From contig CAJVWU010000003.1 of NCBI GenBank assembly GCA_913009755.1, positions 25,424-89,423 on the forward strand: DNA of 64,000 nucleotides, written 5' to 3'. A program made the translations under genes and the position numbers. The notes under the pieces are model-generated. The model was not told the origin of the DNA, did not search any database, and was given only the letters and a program-made list of their open reading frames with translations. This document shows, one piece after another, positions 37,874 to 47,049 of this stretch (position 1 is its first letter; each line of letters begins with the position of its first letter). Source of the stretch: an uncultured Bacteroidia bacterium (lineage in GTDB: Bacteria; Bacteroidota; Bacteroidia; Bacteroidales; F082).

Positions 37874-38788
37874 TCAATCTGGTGGTGGAACATAGTACGG
37901 AATACCATATCTAATTTTGTAAAAATGCAGATAAGTTGAATTTTCATAATCAACTATTACTTCATCAGTAATTTCAACTTTAATAAAATCTTTACCTGTA
38001 GGCCTTTCCCCTCCCTGATCCTGATATGTGTAAATAATATCATCACTCTGACCAAGGTAATAAGTTAGATCATTATTTTCGATGCAGGCATTTATTGTAC
38101 CCGTATAATCAATATACAATCTCGGATTGCCGTTGGAATCGGTATATTCCATTCCCGTAGCATATTCTGTTACAATATCTGTATAACCATATATCTGTTC
38201 TACCGGCACGGGCATAGGATTGTTCAGCCGCCACTGCAGTTCGTCAGAACCGTCTGAAACTCCATATTCGGTCCCATCACATTTTCCTGCAGGCGGTTCG
38301 CCATCTTCTTCACCCAGGGTTCCCCAAATCCAGTCGTCGTCTTCGGCAAAAGGCACGTAATTACGCGGCAGGTCAAGCCCAAAGCCGGTTGCCACTGAAA
38401 GGTACCCGGTGGCCCCCACAACGGAGTCCATCGTTACATCTGAAAAAGCAACGTGTTTTACAGGGTTTGTGATCTGGTTATACTGAATATTCAGTGTGTC
38501 GTCCATCTGCCCGTAAACGGTTGTTACATCATCCATTGATACCATGTGGTTTGCATCCACACCGATGGTATAAAAGGATCTTTTAACCAGGAAGCTGGCA
38601 GCGGAAGAATCGGGAATGGCGTAATTGTAGTTTAATGACGCTTCCATGTTCCAGACAGCCGAATCAGCCGTTATCATTTCCCCCGCCTTCAGGTTGCCTT
38701 TGAGTTTGGTGTCAAACTTCTGAATTAACGCAATCACTTTTTGGCTGCGGGTAAGCATTTGATCATTTTCGGTTGTTGGTTTTTCCAT
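37874..38788 (-). CDS. Conserved unknown protein without signal peptide
   Basis: A 304-residue protein with no signal peptide, no membrane helix and no recognised family. The first 60 residues are helical and charged (MLTRSQKVIALIQKFDTKLK); the rest is strand-rich, with aspartate-rich loops (FAEDDDWIWGTLGEEDGE, GVSDGSDELQWRL) and a proline-rich end. The acidic stretches could bind calcium, but this is only a guess. Downstream of it in the minus direction lies the T9SS cargo gene. Confidence 0.55.
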   Translation of the reverse strand: MEKPTTENDQMLTRSQKVIALIQKFDTKLKGNLKAGEMITADSAVWNMEASLNYNYAIPDSSAASFLVKRSFYTIGVDANHMVSMDDVTTVYGQMDDTLNIQYNQITNPVKHVAFSDVTMDSVVGATGYLSVATGFGLDLPRNYVPFAEDDDWIWGTLGEEDGEPPAGKCDGTEYGVSDGSDELQWRLNNPMPVPVEQIYGYTDIVTEYATGMEYTDSNGNPRLYIDYTGTINACIENNDLTYYLGQSDDIIYTYQDQGGERPTGKDFIKVEITDEVIVDYENSTYLHFYKIRYGIPYYVPPPD

Positions 38789-38952
38789 CGCATTTTTTTT
38801 ATTTCATTTATTTTTAACGTTTATATTTTTCAATTAAGGGTTAAGTTCCGGTATTTGAATTCAATAACCGGTGACAAAATATAAAGTTAAGGCGGGCGGC
38901 GGCCTTTCTGACCGGAACAGTAAGAAAGGTTTACAAAGGTGAATAAAGCACT

Positions 38953-38975
38953 TCTCTCTCTCTCTCTCTCTCTCT
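38953..38975. repeat. TC dinucleotide microsatellite
   Basis: Eleven and a half uninterrupted TC units (23 bp) in an intergenic region. Confidence 0.95.
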
Positions 38976-39566
38976 TCACGGGTTCGGGGGTTTGCGCTAT
39001 TTTCATTAAATAGCAACCGTTCCAAATAATTATTAAACCGTATTTCATTTCGGGTCATCAAAAGGCAGGTTTCAGTTGTTAAAAACTGCATCAAAAGTAA
39101 ACAGGTTTCTTACACGAAACAAGAAAGGCAGATAATAAGTTTATACCTATGCGAAAGTGTAGGATTATACCATCCAATATTTTGAAAAAGTCATTAAATC
39201 AGTGAATAGGGAAAAAGAAAAAGGTTATAAACCTGAACCGTTATTGTATGTTACCAATAGTCTTTTTTCATACCGTACAGGTTTTTTCCCGGTATAAAAA
39301 TTTTTTCTTTCCGGCCTGTTTGTGATGTTAAAATTGAGATTTGGGATTTGTTTGCTATTTTGGATCACGTACCAACGGAAGTGGTCTGGTACTTTTATTG
39401 CATGGATTATTTCGACATTAAAAATCCCCATAAATTTTCATCAGCATCCCTTAATCAATTGACCTTTGTATTTATCCGATAACCATTAATCAATCATCCG
39501 CCAAAGGCACGCCGGCGGCACAATAACTATTAACATTCTTTCTGTTTTCTCTCTGAAATTTATCAG

Positions 39567-39574
39567 TATTTTTG
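39567..39574 (+). promoter_or_regulatory. -7 box upstream of the PTPS-like gene
   Basis: TATTTTTG fits TAnnTTTG, 18 bp before the ATG. Confidence 0.45.
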
Positions 39575-39592
39575 CACCCCAATTTTTAATCT

Positions 39593-40006
39593 ATGATCTA
39601 TATCACCCGCAGGGAACGGTTTAATGCAGCCCACCGGCTTTTCAGGGAAGATTTTACGGATGCAAAAAATCTTGAAGTTTTTGGAAAATGTTCAAACCCG
39701 AACTGGCACGGACACAATTATGAACTGTATATTACCGTTAAAGGGATTATCAATAAACAAACCGGTTTTCTGGTTAACCTTAAGCGGCTCAGTAAAATGA
39801 TAAGAATGCATGTAATTGATAAACTGGATCATAAAAACATCAACCTGGAAGTAGAATTTATGCAGGGCAAACTGGCTTCAACTGAAAATCTGGCAGTGGG
39901 TATCTGGCATGAACTTGAACCATTTATTCATGAGTTAGATACTGAACTGCATTGTGTTAAGGTTGTTGAATCGGAAAACAACCATGTTGAGTTTTATGGA
40001 AATTAA
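39593..40006 (+). CDS. 6-pyruvoyltetrahydropterin synthase-like protein
   Basis: A 137-residue pterin synthase of the T-fold. The His residues of the zinc site are seen in FNAAHRLF (N-terminal) and WHGHNYEL. The active-site cysteine spacing is CSNPNWHGH, i.e. C-x5-HGH: the PTPS-II arrangement of tetrahydrobiopterin synthesis, as in animal enzymes. QueD enzymes of the queuosine pathway normally have C-x3-HGH. The catalytic His/Asp/Glu region (LDHKNINLEVEFM) is present. Directly followed by folE, so a pterin role is likely; the exact product is inferred. Confidence 0.85.
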   Translation: MIYITRRERFNAAHRLFREDFTDAKNLEVFGKCSNPNWHGHNYELYITVKGIINKQTGFLVNLKRLSKMIRMHVIDKLDHKNINLEVEFMQGKLASTENLAVGIWHELEPFIHELDTELHCVKVVESENNHVEFYGN

Positions 40007-40082
40007 TTGAATGAACTGACATGGGGTGTCAAATAAATTCTGGCACTTTCTTTGAGAAAAGGAATTTTATATTCAAAGCATA

Positions 40083-40700
40083 ATGGATAAGCCAAAAGAA
40101 TTGTTAGGATACGAAAAGATTGAAAAATATGCTCCTGAAAATCTGAAGCAACTGGAATATCATTACCGGGAAATTTTAAAATTGATCGGCGAGGACCCGG
40201 AACGGGAAGGTTTGTTGCAGACACCTTTCAGGGTAGGCAAATCAATACAGTTCCTGACCCAGGGTTATGATCTTGATCCGGAGCAGATTTTGCTTTCTGC
40301 CAAATTTAAAGAAGACTACCGTGAAATGGTGATTGTGAAAGATATTGAAATCTTTTCGATGTGCGAACACCACATGATCCCGTTTATCGGGAAAGCACAT
40401 GTGGGATACATCCCCAACGGATACATCACCGGGTTAAGCAAAATTGCCCGTGTGGTTGAGGCCTATTCACGAAGGTTACAGGTGCAGGAACGACTGACCA
40501 CCCAAATAAAGGAAACGATTCAAAAAACACTGAACCCGCTGGGTGTTGCCGTGGTTATTGAGGCCAGGCACCTGTGTATGGCCATGCGCGGCATTCAAAA
40601 ACAAAATTCGGTAACCACCACGTCTGACTTTACCGGGGCATTTGAGCGTTCGGAAACAAGGGCTGAATTTATCAGCCTGATCTCTTCAAAATTATCTTAA
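40083..40700 (+). CDS. folE: GTP cyclohydrolase I
   Basis: A 205-residue enzyme converting GTP to 7,8-dihydroneopterin triphosphate, start of folate, queuosine and biopterin synthesis. Zn ligands in [20 protein letters not shown] (residues 93-112) and RHLCMAMRG (about 160), with the T-fold motif [20 protein letters not shown]. Standard length. Follows the PTPS-like gene by 76 bp in the same direction. Confidence 0.97.
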   Translation: MDKPKELLGYEKIEKYAPENLKQLEYHYREILKLIGEDPEREGLLQTPFRVGKSIQFLTQGYDLDPEQILLSAKFKEDYREMVIVKDIEIFSMCEHHMIPFIGKAHVGYIPNGYITGLSKIARVVEAYSRRLQVQERLTTQIKETIQKTLNPLGVAVVIEARHLCMAMRGIQKQNSVTTTSDFTGAFERSETRAEFISLISSKLS

Positions 40701-40728
40701 TATAAAATTGAAAAAATAACAGATAAAA

Positions 40729-41454
40729 ATGGAAAACACAAATAAAACCGTTAACTATGTGCAGGGGCGGCAGCAAACAACAACTGTTGCCCGGGCCTAC
40801 CTTTCCGGGGTCTTTATGTGGATGTTTATTGCGTTGGGCATCACAGCAGTCACCGCCTGGTTGTTTGCTACCACGCCCGAACTTATCAACCTGCTTTATA
40901 ACAAAGAAACCGGTATGTCGCTTACCGGATGGATCGTTATGCTGGCACCGTTGGGCCTGGTAATCTGGATGTCGTTTGGTTATCAAAAGCTCTCCGCATC
41001 TTCATTGTTGTTGATATTCGTGCTCTTTTCGGTATTGATGGGCGCCAGTCTCAGTTTTATCTTCCTGACTTATACAGGGGCTTCCATAGCCAAAACATTT
41101 GTCATTACAGCCGCCATGTTCGGTGTTATGGCCGTGGTGGGATACACCACAAAAACCGATCTTACCAAATTGGGAAGTATTCTGTTTATGGGGCTTATCG
41201 GCCTCATTATTGCTATGTTGGTGAACATGTTTATGAAAAGCAGCACGATGGATTATATCATCAGCTTTATCGGTGTGCTTGTGTTTACCGGCCTTACAGC
41301 TTATGATGTACAAAAACTAAAAAGGATAGGGGCCCGAATAACCGGCGAAAATGAAAGTACACGCAAGTTGACCATTATGGGATCTTTAACTTTATACCTT
41401 GACTTTATCAATTTGTTCTTATTTTTGCTTCGCTTTTTCGGCAATCGCCGTTAA
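40729..41454 (+). CDS. Bax inhibitor-1/YccA family membrane protein
   Basis: A 241-residue protein with seven predicted transmembrane helices, belonging to the BI-1/TMBIM (YbhL/YccA) group. C-terminal signature DFINLFLFLLRFFGNRR and the preceding YDVQKLKR are characteristic. Some members conduct calcium or regulate FtsH; the bacterial role is not settled. Follows folE by 28 bp. Confidence 0.9.
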   Translation: MENTNKTVNYVQGRQQTTTVARAYLSGVFMWMFIALGITAVTAWLFATTPELINLLYNKETGMSLTGWIVMLAPLGLVIWMSFGYQKLSASSLLLIFVLFSVLMGASLSFIFLTYTGASIAKTFVITAAMFGVMAVVGYTTKTDLTKLGSILFMGLIGLIIAMLVNMFMKSSTMDYIISFIGVLVFTGLTAYDVQKLKRIGARITGENESTRKLTIMGSLTLYLDFINLFLFLLRFFGNRR

Positions 41455-41484
41455 GCATGTTCATTAGCCAAAAAAGCCTGATAT

Positions 41485-42366
41485 ATGAATGCTTATGTTT
41501 TTCCCGGACAGGGAGCACAGTTTGTTGGAATGGGAAAAGATTTATACGATTTTTCCTCAAAAGCCCGTGATTTGTTCCACAAGGCCAACAACATCCTGAA
41601 ATTTAAAATCACGGATGTGATGTTTAACGGTACGGAAGAAGACCTGAAACAAACCAATGTTGCCCAGCCTGCCATTTTTTTACATTCGGTTATCCTGGCC
41701 AGGGTCATGGATAAAGATTTTAACCCCGATATGGTTGCAGGCCATTCATTGGGTGAGTTTTCCGCACTGGTAGCCAACAAAACCCTGTCGTTTGAAGATG
41801 GGCTGAAACTGGTGTTTAAACGTGCACAGGCCATGCAAAAAGCCTGCGATATGGAACCCTCGACAATGGCGGCCATTATAGGGCTGGATGATGAATTGGT
41901 TGAAAAAGTATGTGCCGGGATCAGGGAAATAGTTGTGCCGGCCAATTACAACAGCCCCGGCCAACTGGTTATCTCCGGAAGCGTAATAGGTGTTGAAAAA
42001 GCCGTTGAAAAACTTGAGGAAGCCGGCGCCAAAAGAGTACTGATACTGAAAGTAGGCGGTGCATTTCATTCACCCCTGATGGAACCGGCAAGGGTGGAAC
42101 TGGCCGGAGCCATCAACAAAACAAAATTCAATAAGGGAGTTTGCCCTATTTATCAAAATGTTACAGGACAGTCAGTTACCGATTTCGAGATTATTAAGAC
42201 CAACCTGATAGCCCAGCTCACCTCACCGGTAAGATGGACACGCATCATGCAGAACATGATTGCCGACGGGGCCAACAACATTACCGAAGTCGGCCCGGGC
42301 AAAGTATTACAAGGGTTATTTAAAAAAATAGACCGTAAGATCAAGACACAGAGTGCGGGGATTTAA
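41485..42366 (+). CDS. fabD: Malonyl-CoA:ACP transacylase
   Basis: A 293-residue FabD loading malonate onto acyl carrier protein in fatty acid synthesis. Motifs: YVFPGQGAQFVGMG at the N-terminus, GHSLGEFSALVA with nucleophile serine near residue 90, and GAFHSPLMEPA with the catalytic His near 194. Preceded by the BI-1 gene with a 30-bp gap. Confidence 0.95.
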   Translation: MNAYVFPGQGAQFVGMGKDLYDFSSKARDLFHKANNILKFKITDVMFNGTEEDLKQTNVAQPAIFLHSVILARVMDKDFNPDMVAGHSLGEFSALVANKTLSFEDGLKLVFKRAQAMQKACDMEPSTMAAIIGLDDELVEKVCAGIREIVVPANYNSPGQLVISGSVIGVEKAVEKLEEAGAKRVLILKVGGAFHSPLMEPARVELAGAINKTKFNKGVCPIYQNVTGQSVTDFEIIKTNLIAQLTSPVRWTRIMQNMIADGANNITEVGPGKVLQGLFKKIDRKIKTQSAGI

Positions 42367-42433
42367 TAATAGTCTGTTTGTTTCTTGCATGAACACCTGA
42401 GAAAAGTAAAAAACTGACAGTAAAAAATATATT

Positions 42434-42610
42434 ATGGAAATTAAAAATGTAATGATCGCGGGAGCCGGTACTTTGGGCTCGCAGATTGCCTGGCAAACAG
42501 CCTTTCACGGCTTTAATGTAACCGTTTACTGGTGATACCAGGATGTTTTTGTAAACATTTCTGACGCGGTAATGCAACGTTTTCCGTTTGCCGAAGTAAT
42601 CCACACTTGA
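42434..42610 (+). pseudogene. Truncated 3-hydroxyacyl-CoA dehydrogenase remnant
   Basis: After fabD, an ATG at 42434 opens a frame with a clear NAD-binding Rossmann start, MIAGAGTLGSQIAWQTAFHG, as in 3-hydroxybutyryl-CoA dehydrogenases. It stops after 33 residues (TGA at 42533), and the same frame continues for 24 more codons to a second stop at 42608. The rest of the enzyme (about 250 residues) is missing. Only the N-terminal nucleotide-binding piece survives. Confidence 0.75.
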
Positions 42611-42635
42611 CCATGAAAATATTTTACAAAGTCAA

Positions 42636-44021
42636 TTATTTATACACCTTTCTGATAAAATCCTCCACTTCAGGGACGCCACCCTGGTAAACGAGATAGC
42701 CGTTGTAAGGTTCACGAAGGGTGATCTCGTCATTGACCGGGGTCAGCATCATCTCTTTTACTTTTTCAGGGTCATTGGTCTGGCCGAGTACCCAGTTTAG
42801 CTTTACCCAGGCCACTTCAGGCAGCATATTTCCGGCAGGGATTATGCCCCTGGCCATCATGTCGCGGCCGGTGTCGTAAACAAACATGTGCACATAACCC
42901 CAGATGGTCTGCAGGGTCATGAACATGTGAACCCCTTTGGCATGAGCCCTTTCGATGGCGGGATACAATTCTTTGTTCACATGCCCCAAACCGGTTCCCA
43001 CGAAAATAACTCCCTTGTATCCGGCATCCACCATAGCATCCAGCACATCGGGCTTCATACCGGGGTAATAATACAACATGGTCACATCGTTGCTGAAATA
43101 GGGTAATATCTTAACATTCCGGTCACTGCGGCGTTTGTTGTAATGTTCTTTTATCGGTATGATCTCATCGCGGGTGATACGTGCAAGCGGTGTATCGCCG
43201 ATAGTACGGAATGTGGAACGATAGGATGAGTGCATCTTGCGCACGCGTGTTCCTTTATGCAATAAACCGTATTTATCCGAAGTAGGGCCGAACATACACA
43301 CCATCACCTCGGCAATATCCGATTGTCCGGCGGCTTTCATGGCATGCATCAGGTTGAGGGCGGCATCAGAACTGGGACGGTCGGAAGAACGCTGTGAGCC
43401 CACCAATACTACCGGCACCGGAAGGTTCTGGCACATAAACGTGAGGGCTGCTCCGGTATGATGGAGCGTATCGGTTCCGTGCCCGATGACAATGCCGTCA
43501 ATTCCTTTTTTAATCTCTTTGCCGATGGCTTTGGCCAGGGCAATGTATTGTTTTGGCCCCATGTTTTCACTGAAAACGGCAAACACTTTTTCAGTCTCCA
43601 GGTTGCAGATATCGGCCAGTTCGGGAACAGCACCATAAAGTTCGCCGGGTGAAAAAGCCGGAATGACCGCACCTGTCCGGTAATCCAGGCGTGAAGCTAT
43701 GGTACCTCCCGTACCGAACAATTTTACATTCGGCAGGCCGGGTGTAACCGGAAATTGCTTTTCCGGGATTTTATAGCTGGCTTTTTTGTAACCCGTTTCT
43801 TTCATCCCGGTAATGGTATGAATGTCAATGCCGATATTGTAACCGGTTATAATTTTGATTACGATGTGTTTGTCATCATCATTTTCGGCACGGGGCAAGA
43901 CTGTTCCTTCAAAAGTTCCGCGGGTGGTTTCTACATTTGCCTGTCCCCAAACACGGACTTTGAATTTCTTCAACACCTCCAGTGCCTCGCCTTTGTAACC
44001 CTGAAAAATATCTTCTGTCAT
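42636..44021 (-). CDS. gatD: Glu-tRNA(Gln) amidotransferase subunit D, archaeal type
   Basis: A 461-residue GatD: N-terminal Tudor-like domain (residues 1-85, VRVWGQANVETTRGTFEGTV), then an L-asparaginase-like glutaminase. The two catalytic motifs are FGTGGTIASRLDYRTGAV near 103 and DGIVIGHGTDTLHHTGAAL near 178, with SQRSSDRPSSDAA near 210. It releases ammonia from glutamine or asparagine for transfer to Glu-tRNA(Gln) bound by GatE. The gene overlaps gatE by four bases (ATGA) and is downstream of it. GatD/GatE are typical of archaea, so presence in a Bacteroidota genome is unusual. Length slightly above the usual archaeal GatD. Confidence 0.85.
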   Translation of the reverse strand: MTEDIFQGYKGEALEVLKKFKVRVWGQANVETTRGTFEGTVLPRAENDDDKHIVIKIITGYNIGIDIHTITGMKETGYKKASYKIPEKQFPVTPGLPNVKLFGTGGTIASRLDYRTGAVIPAFSPGELYGAVPELADICNLETEKVFAVFSENMGPKQYIALAKAIGKEIKKGIDGIVIGHGTDTLHHTGAALTFMCQNLPVPVVLVGSQRSSDRPSSDAALNLMHAMKAAGQSDIAEVMVCMFGPTSDKYGLLHKGTRVRKMHSSYRSTFRTIGDTPLARITRDEIIPIKEHYNKRRSDRNVKILPYFSNDVTMLYYYPGMKPDVLDAMVDAGYKGVIFVGTGLGHVNKELYPAIERAHAKGVHMFMTLQTIWGYVHMFVYDTGRDMMARGIIPAGNMLPEVAWVKLNWVLGQTNDPEKVKEMMLTPVNDEITLREPYNGYLVYQGGVPEVEDFIRKVYK

Positions 44022-45958
44022 ATTTTATTACTTAACTCCGTTAAACTCATATTGCCAATGGCAGCACTTCTCAGATGTCCCATCACCCAGTTTATGCGGT
44101 CGGTTTTATCACCGCCATGATTGTTGTTATTAAATTTTGTATTCAAGACCGATACCTGGTCAAGTAGAGTTTTGGGGCTCACCCTTTTGAAATGAACTGT
44201 TTTGAGGATGGAATTAAAATCCATCTTGGCATTTTTCATCAATACGGGCAGCATCTCTTTGGCCAGCTCCAAATCCAGATTTTCCTTTTTCAGAAAAGCA
44301 AACAAATGATAAAGAATCGAGTATTTAAAATCTTCAGCACGGCAAATTCTGTTTTCAACCGATTTCAGGGTGTGGCCGAAAAAAGTCCCGATGAATTTGG
44401 GATCAAGATTTAGTTCTTCAATAATTCTTGAAATAAGGCCAAAATGATCTTTTGACAAAATGTAAGTGAAGGTGTCTTCCGGAATTTTCCATGCTTTCAG
44501 TTTTTTATACCTGATGATGATATCCTCCGGCAGATTCTTTTTTAAACTTTCAATGTATTCATCCTCCAGCGGAATGGGAGCTGAATCGGTATCGGGATAC
44601 ATACGGTTGGCACCGGGCAACACACGCTCGAAAATGGTGGTGCCATCCGGAAAAGATTTCCGGGTTTCGTTGGGAACCCCGTCCAGGGCCATTCTGCATC
44701 TTTCTTCAACCGTCTCAATAGCGGTCGGAATGTCTTCGGCAAACCCGGTAATGATGATTTGTGCATCATTTTTTCCCGATCCCAGCAATGCATTGATTTC
44801 TTTCCATTGTTTCGATGAAACGCTCGGTTCAAACTCTTCGGAATGGAGCATATTGGGATGCTCAATACAGGCAATGACTTTCAGGCGGCCGGAAATCTCG
44901 TCGGCAAACATTTTGCCGGGCTGGGTAAACCACGACAGCGCACCCTGAAAATCAGGCAGGTTTACGGCAACAAGTTTTTCCGCATGATCAGGCAGTTCAA
45001 CATCTTTCAACATCCGCCTTTCCAGTTCAACAGCAGTGGGCTTCCAGTTTTTTGCACTTTTGATACGATCTTTCAGCACGTCCCTCAGCAACAGCAACGA
45101 CCACTGCCTGAATACTTCAACGTGTGTCAGTCCGGGTATCCATTTGGTGTGGGCCACCCCTTTGATCTCAACCCTTGATCCTCCCCGGCAACTGACATTC
45201 ACATCCTGCCGTCCGGCTCCCATGCCCGTTCGCACTTTTCCGGTGCTTCTGTTTAAAAACCGGATATAATCACAGGCATCTTTTACCTCATCCGGGGTAA
45301 CACAATCGGGATAGGTTACCGTTTCGATGAGCGGCATACCCAGCCGGTCGGTTTTATAGACCCGTGTATGGCCGATATCCGAAATTTCACGACAGGAATC
45401 TTCCTCAATACTCAACTGGATGAGCCGTATTTTTTTATAGGGTAATGCTATCTCTCCTTCCACACCGAGGATGGCCGTGCGCTGAAAGCCGGTGGGAATG
45501 CTGCCGTCAAGGTATTGTTTCCGGGTAATATGTACCTCTCCCACAATATTCAGATTTGAAAGCAGGGATATTTCAAGTGCAATGCCCAGGGCTTCCCTGT
45601 TGATGGGGAAGGGCGGTGTGTCGTCCACCTCGTAAGTACAGGCTGATTTGTTTTTAATACGATAGATGATTTGTTTGCGGGTCTTGAATTCCATCAGCGC
45701 CGTGCCGTCGTATTCACCCAGTTCACTCAATGTGGGACGCATGTGCCGGATGAGTTCGGCATCGTAATCGTCATGCTCATTATAAATGCCTGAGGGGCAA
45801 TGACAAAAAAGTTTTTCTTTTGTAAGCAATTGCTGATGAACTTCCAGCCCCGACATAAATCCAATGCGGTTGTAATCTTCCCGGGCAGCTTCTTTCCGTG
45901 CGATATATCCTGATTTCCTGCGGCTTTCTTCATAATTTCGTTTCGGATCGAACTTCAT
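44018..45958 (-). CDS. gatE: Glu-tRNA(Gln) amidotransferase subunit E, archaeal type
   Basis: A 646-residue GatE: GatB/GatE catalytic core (GFMSGLEVHQQL near 35, the characteristic YLDGSIPTGFQRTAILG near 172, SIEEDSC and DRLGMPLIETVTYPD), an AspRS-like insertion domain in the middle (about 270-390), and a C-terminal helical/YqeY-like domain (about 510-646) that binds the tRNA elbow. It is distinguished from bacterial GatB (about 480 residues) by length and this insertion. It transfers ammonia to Glu-tRNA(Gln). It lies upstream of gatD, overlapping by four bases. Confidence 0.85.
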   Translation of the reverse strand: MKFDPKRNYEESRRKSGYIARKEAAREDYNRIGFMSGLEVHQQLLTKEKLFCHCPSGIYNEHDDYDAELIRHMRPTLSELGEYDGTALMEFKTRKQIIYRIKNKSACTYEVDDTPPFPINREALGIALEISLLSNLNIVGEVHITRKQYLDGSIPTGFQRTAILGVEGEIALPYKKIRLIQLSIEEDSCREISDIGHTRVYKTDRLGMPLIETVTYPDCVTPDEVKDACDYIRFLNRSTGKVRTGMGAGRQDVNVSCRGGSRVEIKGVAHTKWIPGLTHVEVFRQWSLLLLRDVLKDRIKSAKNWKPTAVELERRMLKDVELPDHAEKLVAVNLPDFQGALSWFTQPGKMFADEISGRLKVIACIEHPNMLHSEEFEPSVSSKQWKEINALLGSGKNDAQIIITGFAEDIPTAIETVEERCRMALDGVPNETRKSFPDGTTIFERVLPGANRMYPDTDSAPIPLEDEYIESLKKNLPEDIIIRYKKLKAWKIPEDTFTYILSKDHFGLISRIIEELNLDPKFIGTFFGHTLKSVENRICRAEDFKYSILYHLFAFLKKENLDLELAKEMLPVLMKNAKMDFNSILKTVHFKRVSPKTLLDQVSVLNTKFNNNNHGGDKTDRINWVMGHLRSAAIGNMSLTELSNKI

Positions 45959-46111
45959 TTTCGTTCTGTTTTCTGTTCAAAAAAATAAAGCGCTAATGTA
46001 GGAAAGATAGTCAGAACGTAACTAATCAGGGAAAAAGAAAACAGTTAAGACAGTTGGTCCCTGATCCCCTGGCTCCCCTGTTTCAGGCCTTGTATCAAAT
46101 CTTACCACTCC

Positions 46112-47047
46112 TTAATGAATATCCAGCCTATGCACCATATAGAACGAATGCTCCACTGTTTTCAGGATTTCATCGAGGTACTCATTCACGGCTTTCGGAC
46201 TCCCGGGCAGGCAATAAATCAACGTTTGTCCGATTAGCCCCGCGACAGAACGACTGATCAATGCCGCCGGTTTTTCCGATCCGTATTTTATCCTGATCAG
46301 GTCCATGATCCCGGGAATCTCTTTATCCAGTAAGGGTTTCACAACATCGGGAGTTATATCTTTAGGGCCTATCCCTGTCCCCCCGGTGGTGAAAATAAAA
46401 TCATTTCCGTTTTGTACGGCTTCCTTTATGGTTTCTTCAAGCAAACGGGCATCATCGGGGATCAGCACATAGTTTATTCCTGGCTTCCGGCCTTTCAATG
46501 TCCAAAACTCACGAAGGCGGCTTTCGATTATTTTACCGCTCTTGTCAGGATACAGGCTTTGAAATGCACGATCGCTTAGGGTGATGACCATTGTTTTAAT
46601 GATGCGGGGTTTGTATTCAAATTTTTCCCCCGCCTGTATTTTGCCTTTACGGATAACCCTTGCAAAAATACCCTCTTTGGGCATTACGCAATTGCCAACC
46701 TCCTGAAAAATCTGGCAATTCGTACCGTGGCATTTTTTTCCTATTTGGGTTACTTCCAGTTCAACGGACTCATTCATAAACCGGTCAAGGGGCAACGTCC
46801 GGTAAAGTTTTAACCCTTCGGTGGTGATGTTTTCGGCAAACTCACCGAAAGAGATGTCCCTTCCTGCTTCCTTTGAAAATTTATCAATGCTTTCTTTGCC
46901 AAGCAAACTCACCTGACGGTTCCAGGGTCCCGCATGGGCATCTTTTTCCACACCCATGTTCGACAAACTGATTGAACCCACCGGTTTTTTGATTGTCCCT
47001 TTTTTTTCGGAAACATTCACTGACAACACTTTTATTATCTGACTCAT
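46112..47047 (-). CDS. MOSC-MogA fusion: molybdopterin adenylyltransferase with MOSC domain
   Basis: A 311-residue fusion. N-terminal MOSC domain (about 1-145; VEKDAHAGPWNRQVSLL and the sulfur-carrier cysteine in CHGTNCQIF), then a MogA/MoaB-like domain (about 148-311) with FTTGGTGIGPKDITPD near 220 and the substrate-binding LPGSPKAVNEYLDEIL. MogA adenylates molybdopterin before metal insertion by MoeA. It is the last gene of a moe-moa operon running in the minus direction. Confidence 0.9.
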   Translation of the reverse strand: MSQIIKVLSVNVSEKKGTIKKPVGSISLSNMGVEKDAHAGPWNRQVSLLGKESIDKFSKEAGRDISFGEFAENITTEGLKLYRTLPLDRFMNESVELEVTQIGKKCHGTNCQIFQEVGNCVMPKEGIFARVIRKGKIQAGEKFEYKPRIIKTMVITLSDRAFQSLYPDKSGKIIESRLREFWTLKGRKPGINYVLIPDDARLLEETIKEAVQNGNDFIFTTGGTGIGPKDITPDVVKPLLDKEIPGIMDLIRIKYGSEKPAALISRSVAGLIGQTLIYCLPGSPKAVNEYLDEILKTVEHSFYMVHRLDIH

Positions 47048-47049
47048 TG

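Larger units (their letters stand above)
38789..39592. other. Intergenic region of about 800 bp
   Basis: Contains a dinucleotide repeat at 38953-38975 and AT-rich DNA. Short frames on either strand (38861-39094 and 39225-39431, minus) have no start signal or family resemblance. No RNA gene was recognised. Confidence 0.5.

Noticed and set aside
38861..39094. Open frame of 77 codons with an Arg-Glu run over the TC microsatellite
   Set aside because: Its Arg/Glu-rich run is a direct translation of the dinucleotide repeat; no start signal or family.
39225..39431. Open frame of 68 codons on the minus strand
   Set aside because: No promoter, no ribosome site and no protein-like conserved feature.
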